Shown here: in pieces, positions 10,743 through 20,688 of the stretch
How positions within the stretch are numbered: the stretch's first letter is position 1
How the letters are laid out: the number at the start of each line of letters is the position of its first letter
Source: Bradyrhizobium sp. Y36
Lineage (GTDB): Bacteria > Pseudomonadota > Alphaproteobacteria > Rhizobiales > Xanthobacteraceae
NCBI RefSeq assembly: GCF_002531575.1
Contig: NZ_NWTI01000007.1
Coordinates: 124,001-188,000, forward strand
DNA: 64,000 nucleotides
Direction: 5' to 3'
Notes under the pieces: generated by a model
What the model saw: only the letters and a program-made list of their open reading frames with translations
Database searches by the model: none
What the model was told of the DNA's origin: nothing
Program-made: the position numbers and the translations under genes

Positions 10743-11831
10743 ATGCAACTGTCCCCGACCCTCGCCTGGCTCGTCGATGCCGCCTCGGACAGTGCCGGAG
10801 CGGATCGCCTGCTCGCGGAACTCGGTGCTCATCTCGTCGCCGACGGCTTGCCGCTTGCGGCGGGCGCCCTGACGCTGGCGGTGCCGCATCCGCTGATCGC
10901 GAAGCGGACATGGTTGTGGCGCGCCGATAGCGGCCAGGTGATCGAGGCGCTCGGCTTTGCGCCCGGCGGGCTGGCACCGGATCCGCCCGACGACGCGGGC
11001 CGCCGCTGGTTGCGCGACATCGCGCGCGGCGAGGTGCACGAAGACATCGTCGGACGGCCCGATGGGGCGCTGCTCAGCTGGATCGGACCGCGTCCGTTCA
11101 CCGCGGACGAAATCGGGCAATTGCGCCAGGCCGCGCGTTTTGCCGCAACACCCCTCGCCGTGCTCGCCGCGCGCGCTACGTTGCGGGCAACGCTGGATGC
11201 CTATCTCGGCAAGCGCAGCGCCGAGCGCGTGCTGGCGGCACCCTTGCGGCGCGATCTCGGCGAGACCATTCTGGCCGCGCTGCTCTATGCGGATCTGCGA
11301 AATTTCACGATCCTGTCGGAGTCTTCACCGCCTCGAGAGGTCATCGCAGCGCTCGACGCCTGGTTCGACCGCATCGCCGGTGCGGTTCATGCTTTCGGCG
11401 GCGAGGTGTTGAAATTCATCGGCGACGGCCTGCTCGCGATCTTTCCGGTGGTCGAGGCATCGCCGCGAGCCGCCTGCGAGTCTGCCCTGCGTGCGGCGGG
11501 CGCAGCCGAGGCCGGCATGGCCTATCTCAACGCGGAGCGCGGTGCCAAGGGCCTGCCGCCGCTGGCATTCGGCGCCGCGCTTCATCTCGGTGAGATGCTC
11601 TGGGGCAATATCGGCGCGGCCAATCGGCTCGATTTCACGGCGATCGGACCCGCCGTCAACCTCGCCAGCCGCCTCGAGGGATTGTGCAAGCCGCTCGGCC
11701 GAACGGTGCTGGTGTCGGGCGCGCTCGCCGCCGAGACGGAGATGCCGCTGGTTGCGCTCGGATCGCACGCGCTGCGCGGCATTGCCGCGCCATGCGAGGT
11801 GTTCGCGCTCGCGGCGACGTTGCGCGACTAA
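10743..11831 (+). CDS. Class III adenylate cyclase
   Basis: This 362-residue protein has an N-terminal region of about 180 residues resembling a degenerate GAF/PAS-type sensor and a C-terminal class III catalytic domain. The two metal-binding Asp residues are in LLYADLRNFT and FIGDGLLAIF. Adenine-recognition residues are the Lys in EVLKFIGD and the Asp in RLDFTAIG. The transition-state Asn and Arg are in AVNLASRLE. All catalytic positions are intact, so cAMP production is expected, in the cytoplasm. The stop overlaps the stop of the convergent EVE gene (11828-11831). Confidence 0.93.
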   Translation: MQLSPTLAWLVDAASDSAGADRLLAELGAHLVADGLPLAAGALTLAVPHPLIAKRTWLWRADSGQVIEALGFAPGGLAPDPPDDAGRRWLRDIARGEVHEDIVGRPDGALLSWIGPRPFTADEIGQLRQAARFAATPLAVLAARATLRATLDAYLGKRSAERVLAAPLRRDLGETILAALLYADLRNFTILSESSPPREVIAALDAWFDRIAGAVHAFGGEVLKFIGDGLLAIFPVVEASPRAACESALRAAGAAEAGMAYLNAERGAKGLPPLAFGAALHLGEMLWGNIGAANRLDFTAIGPAVNLASRLEGLCKPLGRTVLVSGALAAETEMPLVALGSHALRGIAAPCEVFALAATLRD

Positions 11832-12247
11832 ACCCCGCCCATCTTGCAGACGAGCTTCCACTCCTCCGCCGTCACCTTCTGCACCGACAGGCGCGAATAT
11901 TTCACCAGGTCCATCTCGGCGAGCTTCTTCTCTTCCTTGACAGCGGCCATCGTCACCGGCGTCTTCAAGGGCTTGTCGGCCTTGATGTCGACGCAGACGA
12001 ATTTGCCCGTCTTGTCGGTCGGATCGGGATAGGCCTCCTTGATGATCTCGACGATGCCGACGATCTCCTTGCCCTCGTTGGAATGATAATAGAACGCCTT
12101 GTCGCCTTTCTTCATGGCGACGAGATTCTGGCGCGCGGTGTAATTGCGCACGCCGGTCCACGCTTCGCCCTTGGCGCCCCTGGCCACCTGCTGGTCCCAG
12201 GACCACACCGATGGTTCGGATTTCACCAGCCAATACGCCATGTTCAT
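11828..12247 (-). CDS. EVE domain protein
   Basis: This 139-residue protein consists of a single EVE (PUA-like) domain. It has [15 protein letters not shown] near the start, [34 protein letters not shown] and a C-terminal [13 protein letters not shown] domains bind modified bases in DNA or RNA; the exact ligand is unknown here. Its start (ATGAACATG) overlaps the gpsA stop by an ATGA, so it is the last gene of the tsaD-gpsA-EVE operon. Met at 12241 is an equally possible start. Confidence 0.92.
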   Translation of the reverse strand: MNMAYWLVKSEPSVWSWDQQVARGAKGEAWTGVRNYTARQNLVAMKKGDKAFYYHSNEGKEIVGIVEIIKEAYPDPTDKTGKFVCVDIKADKPLKTPVTMAAVKEEKKLAEMDLVKYSRLSVQKVTAEEWKLVCKMGGV

Positions 12248-13224
12248 TCCTCAGACTTGAAGGGACGCGTCAGCAGCCCCGAGATCGCCGCGTCGATCGT
12301 GCTTCGCCCGCTCAGGATCGCCGCGACCGCTTCTGATACCGGCATCTCGATGTTCTGCGAAGCTGCGAGTTCGATGAGTACGGGCGCAGTGAACTCACCC
12401 TCGGCAAGCTTGCCGGCGGGCGGCTGCTCGCCGCGGCCGAGTGCAAGGCCAAGGGCGAAGTTGCGTGATTGCGGGCTCGCGCAGGTGAGGATGAGATCGC
12501 CGAGACCGGACAGGCCGGCGAGCGTCTCGCTGCGCGCGCCGAGCGCGCGGCCGAGGCGCGTCAGCTCGGCAAAGCCGCGGGTCGTCAGCGCAGCCTGGGC
12601 GGAGGCGCCGAGCTTGCGGCCGACCGCGATGCCGACGGCGATCGCCAGCACGTTCTTGGCGGCGCCACCGATCTCGACGCCGCGGATGTCGGTGGAGTGA
12701 TAGGGACGGAAGGTCGGCGAGCCCAGCGCTTGCACCAGGCGACTGGCCAGCGCTTCATCCTTCGCCGCCAGCGTCACCGCTGTCGGCAGGCCGCGCGCGA
12801 CGTCGTCGGCAAAGCTCGGGCCCGACAGGATCGCCGGCTGTGCATGCGGCGCGGCCTCCGCGATCACGTCGGTCATGAATTTGTGGGTGCCGTGCTCGAT
12901 GCCCTTGGCGGAGGCGACGATCGGCACCGCGCTTGTCAGATGCGAGGCCAGCATGTTGACCACGCCGCGCAAATGCTGCGCCGGCGTCGCGATCAGCAGC
13001 ATCTCCGCGCGCGACGCCTCGGCGAGATCGCTCGTGACGACGATTTCGGGAGCGATCCGCACGCCGGGCAGCCGCGGATTGTCGCGCGTCGATGCGATCC
13101 GCGCGGCATGGTCGGCATTGCGCGCCCACAGCGTCACGGTGCGACCCGCCCGTGCTGCCACAGTCGCCAGCGCCGTGCCCCAGGCGCCGGCGCCGATCAC
13201 CGCGACGGATTGGAATGCGGACAT
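12244..13224 (-). CDS. gpsA: Glycerol-3-phosphate dehydrogenase [NAD(P)+]
   Basis: This 326-residue enzyme reduces dihydroxyacetone phosphate to sn-glycerol-3-phosphate, the backbone of phospholipids. It has an N-terminal Rossmann motif [10 protein letters not shown], then the catalytic region with [28 protein letters not shown] and [14 protein letters not shown] containing the active-site Lys residues. It lies 1 bp after tsaD and overlaps the following EVE gene, so all three are co-transcribed. Confidence 0.97.
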   Translation of the reverse strand: MSAFQSVAVIGAGAWGTALATVAARAGRTVTLWARNADHAARIASTRDNPRLPGVRIAPEIVVTSDLAEASRAEMLLIATPAQHLRGVVNMLASHLTSAVPIVASAKGIEHGTHKFMTDVIAEAAPHAQPAILSGPSFADDVARGLPTAVTLAAKDEALASRLVQALGSPTFRPYHSTDIRGVEIGGAAKNVLAIAVGIAVGRKLGASAQAALTTRGFAELTRLGRALGARSETLAGLSGLGDLILTCASPQSRNFALGLALGRGEQPPAGKLAEGEFTAPVLIELAASQNIEMPVSEAVAAILSGRSTIDAAISGLLTRPFKSEE

Positions 13225-13225
13225 T

Positions 13226-14299
13226 CTAATATCCCGCCCGCGTCTTGCCGTAGCCTGCCGGCGCCGTTGCGTTGGCGTCGAGCAGCCAGCGCGCGCGGGG
13301 CTGGGCCTCCATCGTGTCGGTCAGGCCGAGCGCGAGGCGCTCGGCACCGGCCCAGGCGATCATCGCGCCGTTATCGGTGCAGAGCGCGGGCGGCGGCATG
13401 ATCAATTGCGTCCCGGCCTGCTGCGCGACGTCATCGAGGGCGCCGCGGATCGCTTGATTGGCGGCGACGCCGCCGGCGGCCACGAGCGCGCGAGGCGCCC
13501 CGAACTGCTCGCGGAAAAGCCTCAAGCCGACTTTCAGCCGGTCGGCCGTCGATTCGAGCACGGCGGCCTGAAAACTCGCGCAGAGATCGCTGATGTCCTG
13601 CGGCGTGATCTCGGCCAGCCGGCTCGCCTCGGTACGAACTGCCGTCTTCAATCCCGACAGCGAGAAATTGGCATCGGGGCGCCCCTGCATCGGCCGCGGG
13701 AACGCAAAGCGCATGGCATCGCCGCTTGCCGCCGCGCGTTCGACCTGCGGTCCGCCGGGATATGGCAGGCCCAGCATCTTCGCGACCTTGTCGAAGGCCT
13801 CGCCGATCGCGTCGTCGACGGTGGTGCCGAGCCGCACATAGTTGCCGACGCCGGTGACGGCGACAATCTGGGTATGGCCGCCGGAGGCGAGAAACAGGCA
13901 ATAGGGAAACTCGATTCCGTCGGTGAGGCGCGGCGTCAGCGCATGCGCCTCGAGGTGGTTGACCGCAACCAGCGGCGTCTCGTGCACCATCGCGATCGCC
14001 TTCGCGGTGGTGAGCCCGACGATGACGCCGCCGATCAGGCCCGGCCCCGCGGCAGCCGCGACACCGCCGAGCTCGCCGAAGCCGATGCCGGCCTCGCGCA
14101 TGGCGCGATCGACGATGCCGTCGAGCAGGTCGACATGGGCGCGCGCGGCAATCTCAGGCACCACGCCGCCGAAGCGGGCGTGTTCCTCGATTTGCGACCG
14201 CACGATGTTGGACAGGATCTTGCCGCGGCCATCGCCCGCGCGCTCGATCACGGCGGCGGCGGTCTCGTCGCAGGTTGTTTCGATGCCCAGCACCAGCAT
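13226..14299 (-). CDS. tsaD: tRNA N6-adenosine threonylcarbamoyltransferase
   Basis: This is the catalytic ASKHA-fold subunit that transfers the threonylcarbamoyl group to A37 of tRNAs decoding ANN codons. It starts [17 protein letters not shown], with the metal-binding HLEAH motif near residue 110, [12 protein letters not shown], the nucleotide-binding [18 protein letters not shown], and [11 protein letters not shown]. The ATG at 14299 gives the usual length of 357. A TTG at 14317, with AGGG 6 bp upstream, would add six residues. It heads the tsaD-gpsA-EVE operon and is divergent from hemD. Confidence 0.97.
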   Translation of the reverse strand: MLVLGIETTCDETAAAVIERAGDGRGKILSNIVRSQIEEHARFGGVVPEIAARAHVDLLDGIVDRAMREAGIGFGELGGVAAAAGPGLIGGVIVGLTTAKAIAMVHETPLVAVNHLEAHALTPRLTDGIEFPYCLFLASGGHTQIVAVTGVGNYVRLGTTVDDAIGEAFDKVAKMLGLPYPGGPQVERAAASGDAMRFAFPRPMQGRPDANFSLSGLKTAVRTEASRLAEITPQDISDLCASFQAAVLESTADRLKVGLRLFREQFGAPRALVAAGGVAANQAIRGALDDVAQQAGTQLIMPPPALCTDNGAMIAWAGAERLALGLTDTMEAQPRARWLLDANATAPAGYGKTRAGY

Positions 14300-14449
14300 T
14301 GGCGAATTGTTATCCAATTTGCGCCCTTGCGCTCATCCGGAAACCAGAGTTCTGGTACGTCCGGTAGCATTCCGGGGCCAGACTGCGCAATCGTCACGCG
14401 CAGCCATCCCAGTGATGCGTCGCCGCCAATTGGTTCGGGAACACCTGCG

Positions 14450-15196
14450 ATGTCCATTCTTGTCACACGGCCGCATCCCGACAATGAGGCGACGGCGGAG
14501 AATCTGCGCGCGCGGGGGCATGCGGTGATGCTTGCGCCGGCTCTCAAGTTCGAGCCGGTCGCCTTCCGTAACGAAAGTGAAGCGCCCTATGCCGCTGTCA
14601 TTGTCACGTCGGCCAACGCGATCCGCGCAATCGCACCGCAATTGCGGGACCTTGGTCTGCTGGAGCTGCCGTTGTTTGCAGTCGGCGAGCATACGGCCGC
14701 TGCAGCCCGCGACGCCGGCTTTGCCGAGGTGATCGTCGCCGGCGGCGATGCCGCGTCCTTGCGCGCGACGGTGGTGCAGAGCGCACGAGACAAGGTGCTG
14801 AAGAAGAAAAGCACGCTGCTGTATCTCGCGGGCGCAGATCTGTCGCGCGACCTCGGTGGCGAGCTCGGTGCGGACGGTTTTTCCGTGGTCACGCGGACGA
14901 CCTATCGCATGGCACCGGTCAAGCACCTGCCGCGCGAAGTCTGCGAGGGCTTTGCTGCCCACGGGGTCGAGGCGGTGCTGCACTACTCCCGGCGCAGCGC
15001 CCGCGCGTTCCTGGATGCGGCGCGGGACGAAGGCGTCGAAATCTCGGCGCTGGCCATCCCGCAATGTTGCCTGTCCGAGGCGGTGGCGAACCCGCTGCGC
15101 GAGGCCGGCGCGTCGCGGGTTCTGGTTGCCGCGACACCGGACGAAAATGCCTTATTTGCCACCTTGGAGCGTGCTTTGCGGACCCGTTTGGCGTAA
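14450..15196 (+). CDS. hemD: Uroporphyrinogen-III synthase
   Basis: This 248-residue protein cyclises and inverts ring D of hydroxymethylbilane in heme synthesis. It shows the weakly conserved HemD pattern: ILVTRPHPDNEATAENL at the start, YAAVIVTSANAIRA near residue 45, LFAVGEHTAAAARDAGF, VLHYSRRSARAFL near residue 165, and a final VLVAATPDENALFATL. It is followed by the mitofilin-like gene and hemY. No hemC lies between it and tsaD; only 150 bp separate the two starts. Confidence 0.9.
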   Translation: MSILVTRPHPDNEATAENLRARGHAVMLAPALKFEPVAFRNESEAPYAAVIVTSANAIRAIAPQLRDLGLLELPLFAVGEHTAAAARDAGFAEVIVAGGDAASLRATVVQSARDKVLKKKSTLLYLAGADLSRDLGGELGADGFSVVTRTTYRMAPVKHLPREVCEGFAAHGVEAVLHYSRRSARAFLDAARDEGVEISALAIPQCCLSEAVANPLREAGASRVLVAATPDENALFATLERALRTRLA

Positions 15197-15256
15197 GAGG
15201 TCGGGCCGAATCCGTCGCAATTGCGTCCTGGTATGGAAGTGTGAGGAACCGTCACG

Positions 15257-16450
15257 ATGGCCGACGACAAGCCTGAAGACACAGGATTGGCGCCCGACAG
15301 TGGTCGTGCCAAGCGCACTCCGCCCACCATCGACCTCGAAGCCACTGAAGTCTCGACCCAGCCGCGGGAGCCGGCGGTCGAGTCCGAGGCCCCGCCTGCG
15401 CCGGAGCACGCCGAGCCGGAGCAGGCGAAATCCGACCAGGTTGACGCAGAGCCGGAGCGCATTGAAGCGCAGGCTCCCGCTGCGCCGATTTCGCCCTGGG
15501 TCGTCGCGCCGTTCTCCGGCGCCGTCGCCGCGGCAGTCGTGATCGCAATCGGCTGGATACTGGGCTGGCCCGCCGTGCAGGCGCCGCCCGCCGCGCCGGA
15601 GGTCACGAGCGCCACGGTCGACGCGCTGGGCGGCCGCGTTGCCGCGGTCGAAGCCAGGGCCGGCAAGCCCGTCGCCGATCCGGCCATGGCGGCACGGATC
15701 GACGCGCTGGAGAAGACGGCAAGCAGCTTGCGCAGCGACATCGCCAATCTGCGTGCGCAGTCCGACAAGGCCGCAAGCGCGTTGAACGATACGAAACCGG
15801 CGTCCCCTGCGGCCACGTCCGACCTTGCCGCCCTCAACGATCGCATCGCGCAGCTCGAACGCGCCAGCAAGACGGAGCGGGCCGAGCTCGCGCAGCAGGG
15901 CGAGAAGATCGCCGATGCAAAAGCGAGTGATGACAAGCCGCTGCGCTTCGTGGTGGCGGCGGCCCTGCTCGACGTCGCCGTGCGACATGGCGACCCCTAT
16001 CAGTCGCAGCTGACCGCAGCGCGTTCGCTCGCCGCCAAGCCTGACATGCTGAAGCCGCTTGATGTGTTTGCATCGTCGGGCATCCCGACCCCGGTCGCGC
16101 TGAGCCGCGAGCTCCTCAACATCGTGCCGAAACTGTCGCCGCCGGCGGAAGCCCCGGCTGCGAACGCCGGCATCGTCGAGCGTCTCCAGGCAGGTGCGTC
16201 GAAACTCGTCCGCATTGAGCGCACCGACGGGATCGGCAACGATCGCGGCGCCATCGTCGCGCGGGTGACGGCGGCGGCGCTCCGCAATGATTTCGTGGAA
16301 GCGCGGCGCGAGCTCAAGACGCTGCCGGAGGCCGATCGCGTGCCGGCGCAGGCCTGGCTCGACAAGGCCGAGGCCCGCGACGCCGCGCTCGCCGCCTCTC
16401 GTAAATTCGCCGACGATGCCATGGCGGATCTCGCCAAATCTGCTCGATAA
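15257..16450 (+). CDS. Mitofilin-like inner-membrane protein of the hem operon
   Basis: This 397-residue protein has an acidic, proline-rich cytoplasmic leader (residues 1-75), one membrane segment (about 88-110, FSGAVAAAVVIAIGWILGW), and a periplasmic coiled coil (about 120-220). A C-terminal helical domain (LRFVVAAALLDVAVRHGDPY, RRELKTLPEADRVPAQAWLDKAE) is characteristic of the alphaproteobacterial mitofilin/COG4223 family. Relatives of mitochondrial Mic60 are thought to shape inner membranes and contact the outer membrane. It sits between hemD and hemY, 60 bp and 36 bp away, so it is part of that operon. Confidence 0.88.
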   Translation: MADDKPEDTGLAPDSGRAKRTPPTIDLEATEVSTQPREPAVESEAPPAPEHAEPEQAKSDQVDAEPERIEAQAPAAPISPWVVAPFSGAVAAAVVIAIGWILGWPAVQAPPAAPEVTSATVDALGGRVAAVEARAGKPVADPAMAARIDALEKTASSLRSDIANLRAQSDKAASALNDTKPASPAATSDLAALNDRIAQLERASKTERAELAQQGEKIADAKASDDKPLRFVVAAALLDVAVRHGDPYQSQLTAARSLAAKPDMLKPLDVFASSGIPTPVALSRELLNIVPKLSPPAEAPAANAGIVERLQAGASKLVRIERTDGIGNDRGAIVARVTAAALRNDFVEARRELKTLPEADRVPAQAWLDKAEARDAALAASRKFADDAMADLAKSAR

Positions 16451-16486
16451 GATTCGCGCAACGATCGGCGCGTAATAGGGATCGCC

Positions 16487-18232
16487 ATGCTTCGCATCGT
16501 CTTCTTCCTCGTCCTGATCGCGCTGGCGGCGGCCGGCGCGGCCTGGGTTGCCGACCAGCCGGGCGATCTCGTCCTGACCGCGGGTGGTTTCCGCGTCTCG
16601 ACGACGCTTCCCCGATTCGTGTTCTTGCTTGGGCTGTTTGCCGCCGCCGTCGTGCTGCTCTGGAGCATCGTGGCGACGGTCTGGCGCACGCCGGGGCGCT
16701 TGCGGCGCCGCCGCCACGACAAGCGCCACGCGCGGGGACGCCACGCCATCACGCACGGCCTGCTTGCGATCGGTCATGGCGACACTGCGCTCGCCCGCCG
16801 TCACGCCGAGGCGGCACGGCGGCATGCACCGAATGATCCGCTCGCGCTGCTGCTGCATGCGCAGTCGGCGCAGCTCGAAGGCAATCGCGACGAGGCGCGG
16901 CGCGTCTTCCGCGCCATGGCCGAGCGCGAGGACACGCGCCTGCTCGGCCTGCGCGGCCTGTTCATCGAGGCGCAGCGCGCCGACGATGCGGTCGGCGCCG
17001 TGATGATCGCGGAGGAAGCGATCAAGCTGTCGCCGTCCTCGACCTGGGCCTCGCACGCCGTGCTCGGCTTCCGCTGCGCGCGCGGCGACTGGAGCGGTGC
17101 GCTGGCGATCCTGGACTCGAATCTGTCCGCGGGCCTGATCGACAAGCCGGCCTACCGCCGCCAGCGCGGCGTGCTGCTCACGGCGCGGGCGCTGGAATTG
17201 GAGACCATGGACCGCGACGTCGCGCGCGAGAGCGTGATGGAAGCAATCAAGCTGGCGCCGTCCCTGGTGCCGGCGGCGGTGCTCGCCGCCAAATTCGAGA
17301 GCGAGGCGCACCAGGTGCGCCGTGCCATGAAGCTGGTCGAGGCCGCCTGGCTCGCCAACCCGCATCCCGATCTCGCGGAGGCCTATGCCCATGTGAAGCT
17401 CGGCGATTCCGCGCGGCAGCGCCTGCAGCGCGTCGAGACGCTCGCGGCCAAGACATCGGCCGACAAGCCCGGGCACGTGGAGGGCCAGCTCGCGATCGCG
17501 CGTGCCGCGATCGATGCCTCCGAATTCGCCCGCGCGCGGGCGGTGCTGGCGCCCTACGTCAACGATCCGACCCAGCGCGTGGCGCTGCTGATGGCGGAGA
17601 TCGAACGCGCCGAGCATGGTGATAGCGGCCGTGCTCGCGCCTGGACCTTGCGCGCGGTGCGCGCCCGCCACGATCCCGCCTGGACTGCGGATGGCTATGT
17701 CAGCGACCGCTGGCGCCCGGTCTCGCCGGTCACCGGCCGCCTCGATGCCTTCCAGTGGCAGACGCCGGTCGCCAGCCTGCCCTCGGACAGGAGCGCCACG
17801 ATCGAATCCTCCGCCTTCGAGGAAGCCATGCTGGCTGCGCCGCCGCCGAAGCGGGTGACGGTAGCTCCTCCCAGCGAAGTCCAGGTGGAACCGCCCGTGG
17901 CAACCCCCGCCGTAGCCCCGGTGTCGGCCGCGCAGGACAATTCGCCCCCCGAGACCAAGGAAGAGCCCGCCGTTGTGACCGCCGAGTCGGTCCAACCGGC
18001 TCCCGAGGCCGCCGAATCATCGCCTCCGGCGGCAACGCCGGTGTTTCGGACCCGGACCGACATCGGCAAACCCGCACCAGCGCCGATTCCCGCGGTTATC
18101 CCGATCGTCCGCGCTCCGGACGATCCCGGGATCGATGACGAGGGTCCGAGCGATGAATTTACGGAACAAATCGGCACCCCCAAGGCCCAGGCCGGGGGCT
18201 GGCGCGGGTTCTGGTCCCGCTGGGGCGCGTGA
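16487..18232 (+). CDS. hemY: HemY-family TPR membrane protein
   Basis: This 581-residue protein has two N-terminal membrane segments (about residues 4-22 and 43-63) separated by the HemY_N region with AGAAWVADQPGDLVLTAGGF. A large TPR-like helical domain follows (residues 90-420, for example RRHAPNDPLALLLHAQSAQLEG and EDTRLLGLRGLFIEAQRA). The tail of about 140 residues is proline-rich and disordered. In proteobacteria it follows hemD and is named for that linkage; it is not the Bacillus protoporphyrinogen oxidase of the same name. Its biochemical role in tetrapyrrole synthesis is unsettled. Confidence 0.92.
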   Translation: MLRIVFFLVLIALAAAGAAWVADQPGDLVLTAGGFRVSTTLPRFVFLLGLFAAAVVLLWSIVATVWRTPGRLRRRRHDKRHARGRHAITHGLLAIGHGDTALARRHAEAARRHAPNDPLALLLHAQSAQLEGNRDEARRVFRAMAEREDTRLLGLRGLFIEAQRADDAVGAVMIAEEAIKLSPSSTWASHAVLGFRCARGDWSGALAILDSNLSAGLIDKPAYRRQRGVLLTARALELETMDRDVARESVMEAIKLAPSLVPAAVLAAKFESEAHQVRRAMKLVEAAWLANPHPDLAEAYAHVKLGDSARQRLQRVETLAAKTSADKPGHVEGQLAIARAAIDASEFARARAVLAPYVNDPTQRVALLMAEIERAEHGDSGRARAWTLRAVRARHDPAWTADGYVSDRWRPVSPVTGRLDAFQWQTPVASLPSDRSATIESSAFEEAMLAAPPPKRVTVAPPSEVQVEPPVATPAVAPVSAAQDNSPPETKEEPAVVTAESVQPAPEAAESSPPAATPVFRTRTDIGKPAPAPIPAVIPIVRAPDDPGIDDEGPSDEFTEQIGTPKAQAGGWRGFWSRWGA

Positions 18233-18328
18233 GCCCCAATTCGAAGCCGGCTTGTCCTTGCCAATTCGGGCCATGCCCGATATCAGGAGCGCGCGTATCG
18301 GGGTCGGCATCAGGCTCCGGCAGGGTCC

Positions 18329-18404
18329 GCCGCAATAGCTCAGTCGGTAGAGCACGTCATTCGTAATGACGGGGTCGGGGGTTCGAATCCCTCTTGCGGC
18401 ACCA
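18329..18404 (+). tRNA. tRNA-Thr (anticodon CGT)
   Basis: A complete cloverleaf is visible: acceptor stem GCCGCAA/TTGCGGC, D-loop TAGCTCAGTCGGTAGAGC, anticodon stem CGTCA/TGACG around the loop TTCGTAA (anticodon CGT, reads ACG), T-arm with GGTTCGAATCC, discriminator A and an encoded CCA at 18402-18404. Confidence 0.97.
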
Positions 18405-18507
18405 GCGCCTCGATTTTCCCGGCCCTCACACGCCTGCGGTCTTCTCACTGAGGCCGGCTCGCGCGTTGCGCTCCGCCCTTGTGTCACTACGATGCGCTGC
18501 CGATGAA

Positions 18508-20178
18508 ATGCGCGCGACGGGGCAAGTGCTGGGTACGGAGACGAGGGCCAGAACGGATTGGGGCGCATGGCTGCGGATCGCCGGCCTCGTGATTCTCGCC
18601 TCAGGCATCACCGCCGTCGTCGCCTCCAGATCGCTCGACGCCTCGCGGCTGCACGGGCGGCTATCCGTTCCTCCGCTTTATGACGACGTCTCCTATTTCG
18701 GCGACGCGGTCAGGTGGGTGAATGCCTTTGGAAGTCGCGGCGTCGCCGGCAGCATCTCGGACTTGCTGCATCACCATGCGCCGTTTTCGACTCTGGTGGC
18801 GGCCACCGGTTTTTGGTTGTTTCCCGAAACTTATGTCGGTCCTTATCTCGTTCATGCCGCGATCGTCTTCGGCTTCCTGATCGGGATCGTCCGGCTCGTT
18901 CGACGACGGCCGGTTCTCGAGATCGCATCGTGTCTGGTCGCGGCGGCTTGCGTGCCTGTGCTGTGGCACACGGTCACCGAGGCACGTCCCGATTTGCCTT
19001 CGGGGCTTGCCGTCGGTCTTGCTGCGGGAGCCATCGTCTACCGCGGTGTGCTCCGGCGCAGCACTTGGTCGCGGGCTGGCCTCGGCGTTGCCTGCGCACT
19101 CGCCGCCAGCATCAAGCCGACATCGTTCCCGGCTGCGCTCGCTCTGCTCGGCAGCGCATTCGCGATCCGGCTGGTCGTCGATTGTATCCAGGCCGGCGGA
19201 TTGCGCCCGTCGCTCCGGACTGCACTCAGCGTGCTCGTGTGGTTCGTGCTGCCGTTGATCGCGACCGCGGCCGTACTGATCGGACCCGCAATGGTCGAGA
19301 CCGTCACCTACATCCTCCTGGTGTTTGTCAGCCAGCGCGATCTCTGGACGACGGGCGAAGGTTTCTGGGTTGGATTGTTACGCTTCTCGATCGGTGGAGA
19401 AGGCCAGTTCGGCCTGCATTACTGGTTCGCCATCGGGACCGGCCTGATGCTGCTACGCCTAGTGCTCGCGTCGATCTGCGGAAGCGCAACGCTGCGCGAT
19501 GCCCTTGTCCTGCTCGTGTCCGTGCTGATCGCCTATGCCATCCCCTCCGTCGCGGCGATCAAGACCTACTATTTCGGTGCGATGTTCTATGGCCTGTTCG
19601 TCGTCGCGATGGTCCTCAATGGGTGCGCCAGTGCGGCGCTCATCGAAGAGCTGCTCGCCCGCCTCGGCTTGAGCAACGAGATCCGCCGCTACCTCCTCAC
19701 GGCGGGCCGGGTGCTGGCGCTTGCATTTGTTCTCCAACTCTTCCTCAGACATGTCGTCGTCGGTCAGATCAGCACGGCGACGCCGCTGAGCGCGCAGCAG
19801 CAGGAGAGCATCCGCCTCGCGACCGAACGGCTCTGGTCCCTGCTGCGCGAGATCAAGCCGCAAACGCCCGGCCCGCTTTATGTCGGCTTCTCCAGCCCTT
19901 ATCCGGTGACGTCGGCGACCATCCAGCTCTACGCGGCGCGGGCGAAGATGAATCTCGTCATCCGCGACGAGCTGTTTTATCGGAGCGCGCAAGAAACGGG
20001 CGATGCGTTGTTGCGGTCGGAGATTCTGGTGCTCTCGAGTTCGATCCAGCACACGCTGGTCGGGCCGCGCGTTGGCGACGAGCTGATCGCCCGCATGGAC
20101 GCGGAGAAGGGCCTCTGCCTGCTCGACAGCATGAGCTTTCCGGACGTGAGCGTGCGGGTCTATCGACGCGGGTGTTGA
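18508..20178 (+). CDS. Polytopic membrane protein, possible GT-C glycosyltransferase
   Basis: This 556-residue protein has about ten hydrophobic segments. The first extracytoplasmic loop contains an acidic pair (LYDDVSYFGDAVRW), the position where GT-C glycosyltransferases carry their catalytic Asp residues, followed by HHHAPFSTL and an ARPD motif after the third helix. The C-terminal 120 residues are soluble. It may transfer a sugar from a lipid carrier in the periplasm, but the family is only inferred. The ATG at 18508 is preferred; a longer open frame from 18394 would run into the tRNA-Thr gene. It stands alone. Confidence 0.7.
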   Translation: MRATGQVLGTETRARTDWGAWLRIAGLVILASGITAVVASRSLDASRLHGRLSVPPLYDDVSYFGDAVRWVNAFGSRGVAGSISDLLHHHAPFSTLVAATGFWLFPETYVGPYLVHAAIVFGFLIGIVRLVRRRPVLEIASCLVAAACVPVLWHTVTEARPDLPSGLAVGLAAGAIVYRGVLRRSTWSRAGLGVACALAASIKPTSFPAALALLGSAFAIRLVVDCIQAGGLRPSLRTALSVLVWFVLPLIATAAVLIGPAMVETVTYILLVFVSQRDLWTTGEGFWVGLLRFSIGGEGQFGLHYWFAIGTGLMLLRLVLASICGSATLRDALVLLVSVLIAYAIPSVAAIKTYYFGAMFYGLFVVAMVLNGCASAALIEELLARLGLSNEIRRYLLTAGRVLALAFVLQLFLRHVVVGQISTATPLSAQQQESIRLATERLWSLLREIKPQTPGPLYVGFSSPYPVTSATIQLYAARAKMNLVIRDELFYRSAQETGDALLRSEILVLSSSIQHTLVGPRVGDELIARMDAEKGLCLLDSMSFPDVSVRVYRRGC

Positions 20179-20286
20179 CCGCGGCATGCCGGTTCGAAAA
20201 TGTACCGCGCTTATGTGAGGCCAATCACTTAATCTCCAGAACGGCGTCCGTAGTATCCCGGGTACGCAAACACGGGGAGATTTCAC

Positions 20287-20670
20287 ATGCGCAAGATCAT
20301 TCTGGTTGCCGCCATGGTCCTGGCTTCCGGCTCTGCCCAGGCAGACGGCTCCCGCAGCCTGTCGCTGTCGGCGGCGGGCGCTCAGGCTCCCGCGCCATTG
20401 ACCACACCGACCTCGGCGACCACGTCCACGCCGCAGGCGAGCGAAGCTGCGCCGGCGACGGAGGCGCCGAAATATTCGGACCGTCCGCCGGCAGTGTCGC
20501 TCTCTGCGCCGGCCGCTCCGGCGGTAACCGCGCCGCCGCCGACCCCGGCGCCGGTCGCGACAACCAAGCCCGCTACCAGGAAGACGGCAAGGGCGGACAA
20601 GCCGAAGTCCAAGCGCTGGACCGAGCGCCGCATCATCAGCGAGCTGCACCGCCACGGCATCTATTGGTAA
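20287..20670 (+). CDS. Small secreted Ala/Pro/Thr-rich protein of unknown function
   Basis: This 127-residue protein has a clear signal peptide (MRKIILVAAMVLASGSAQA), a low-complexity Ala/Pro/Thr linker (about residues 30-95), and a conserved-looking basic C-terminus (KRWTERRIISELHRHGIYW). GGGGAG lies 7 bp before the ATG. I do not recognise a domain. The C-terminal motif suggests a short binding element at the end of a flexible periplasmic tether. Confidence 0.75.
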   Translation: MRKIILVAAMVLASGSAQADGSRSLSLSAAGAQAPAPLTTPTSATTSTPQASEAAPATEAPKYSDRPPAVSLSAPAAPAVTAPPPTPAPVATTKPATRKTARADKPKSKRWTERRIISELHRHGIYW

Positions 20671-20688
20671 ACGGCTCGCCAAAAGCAA

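Noticed and set aside
15152..17995. A 947-codon minus-strand open frame
   Set aside because: It lies antisense to the mitofilin-like and hemY genes. Its length comes from GC-biased codon use of those genes; the composition (Arg, Gly and His rich) is not protein-like.
18329..18404. tRNA-Thr as an attachment site of an integrated element
   Set aside because: No integrase, no partial tRNA duplicate and no change in composition follow it; the next gene is an ordinary membrane protein.
18017..18568. A reverse open frame containing GIRTPDPVITNDVLYRLSY
   Set aside because: This is the well-known false translation of the antisense strand of a tRNA gene.
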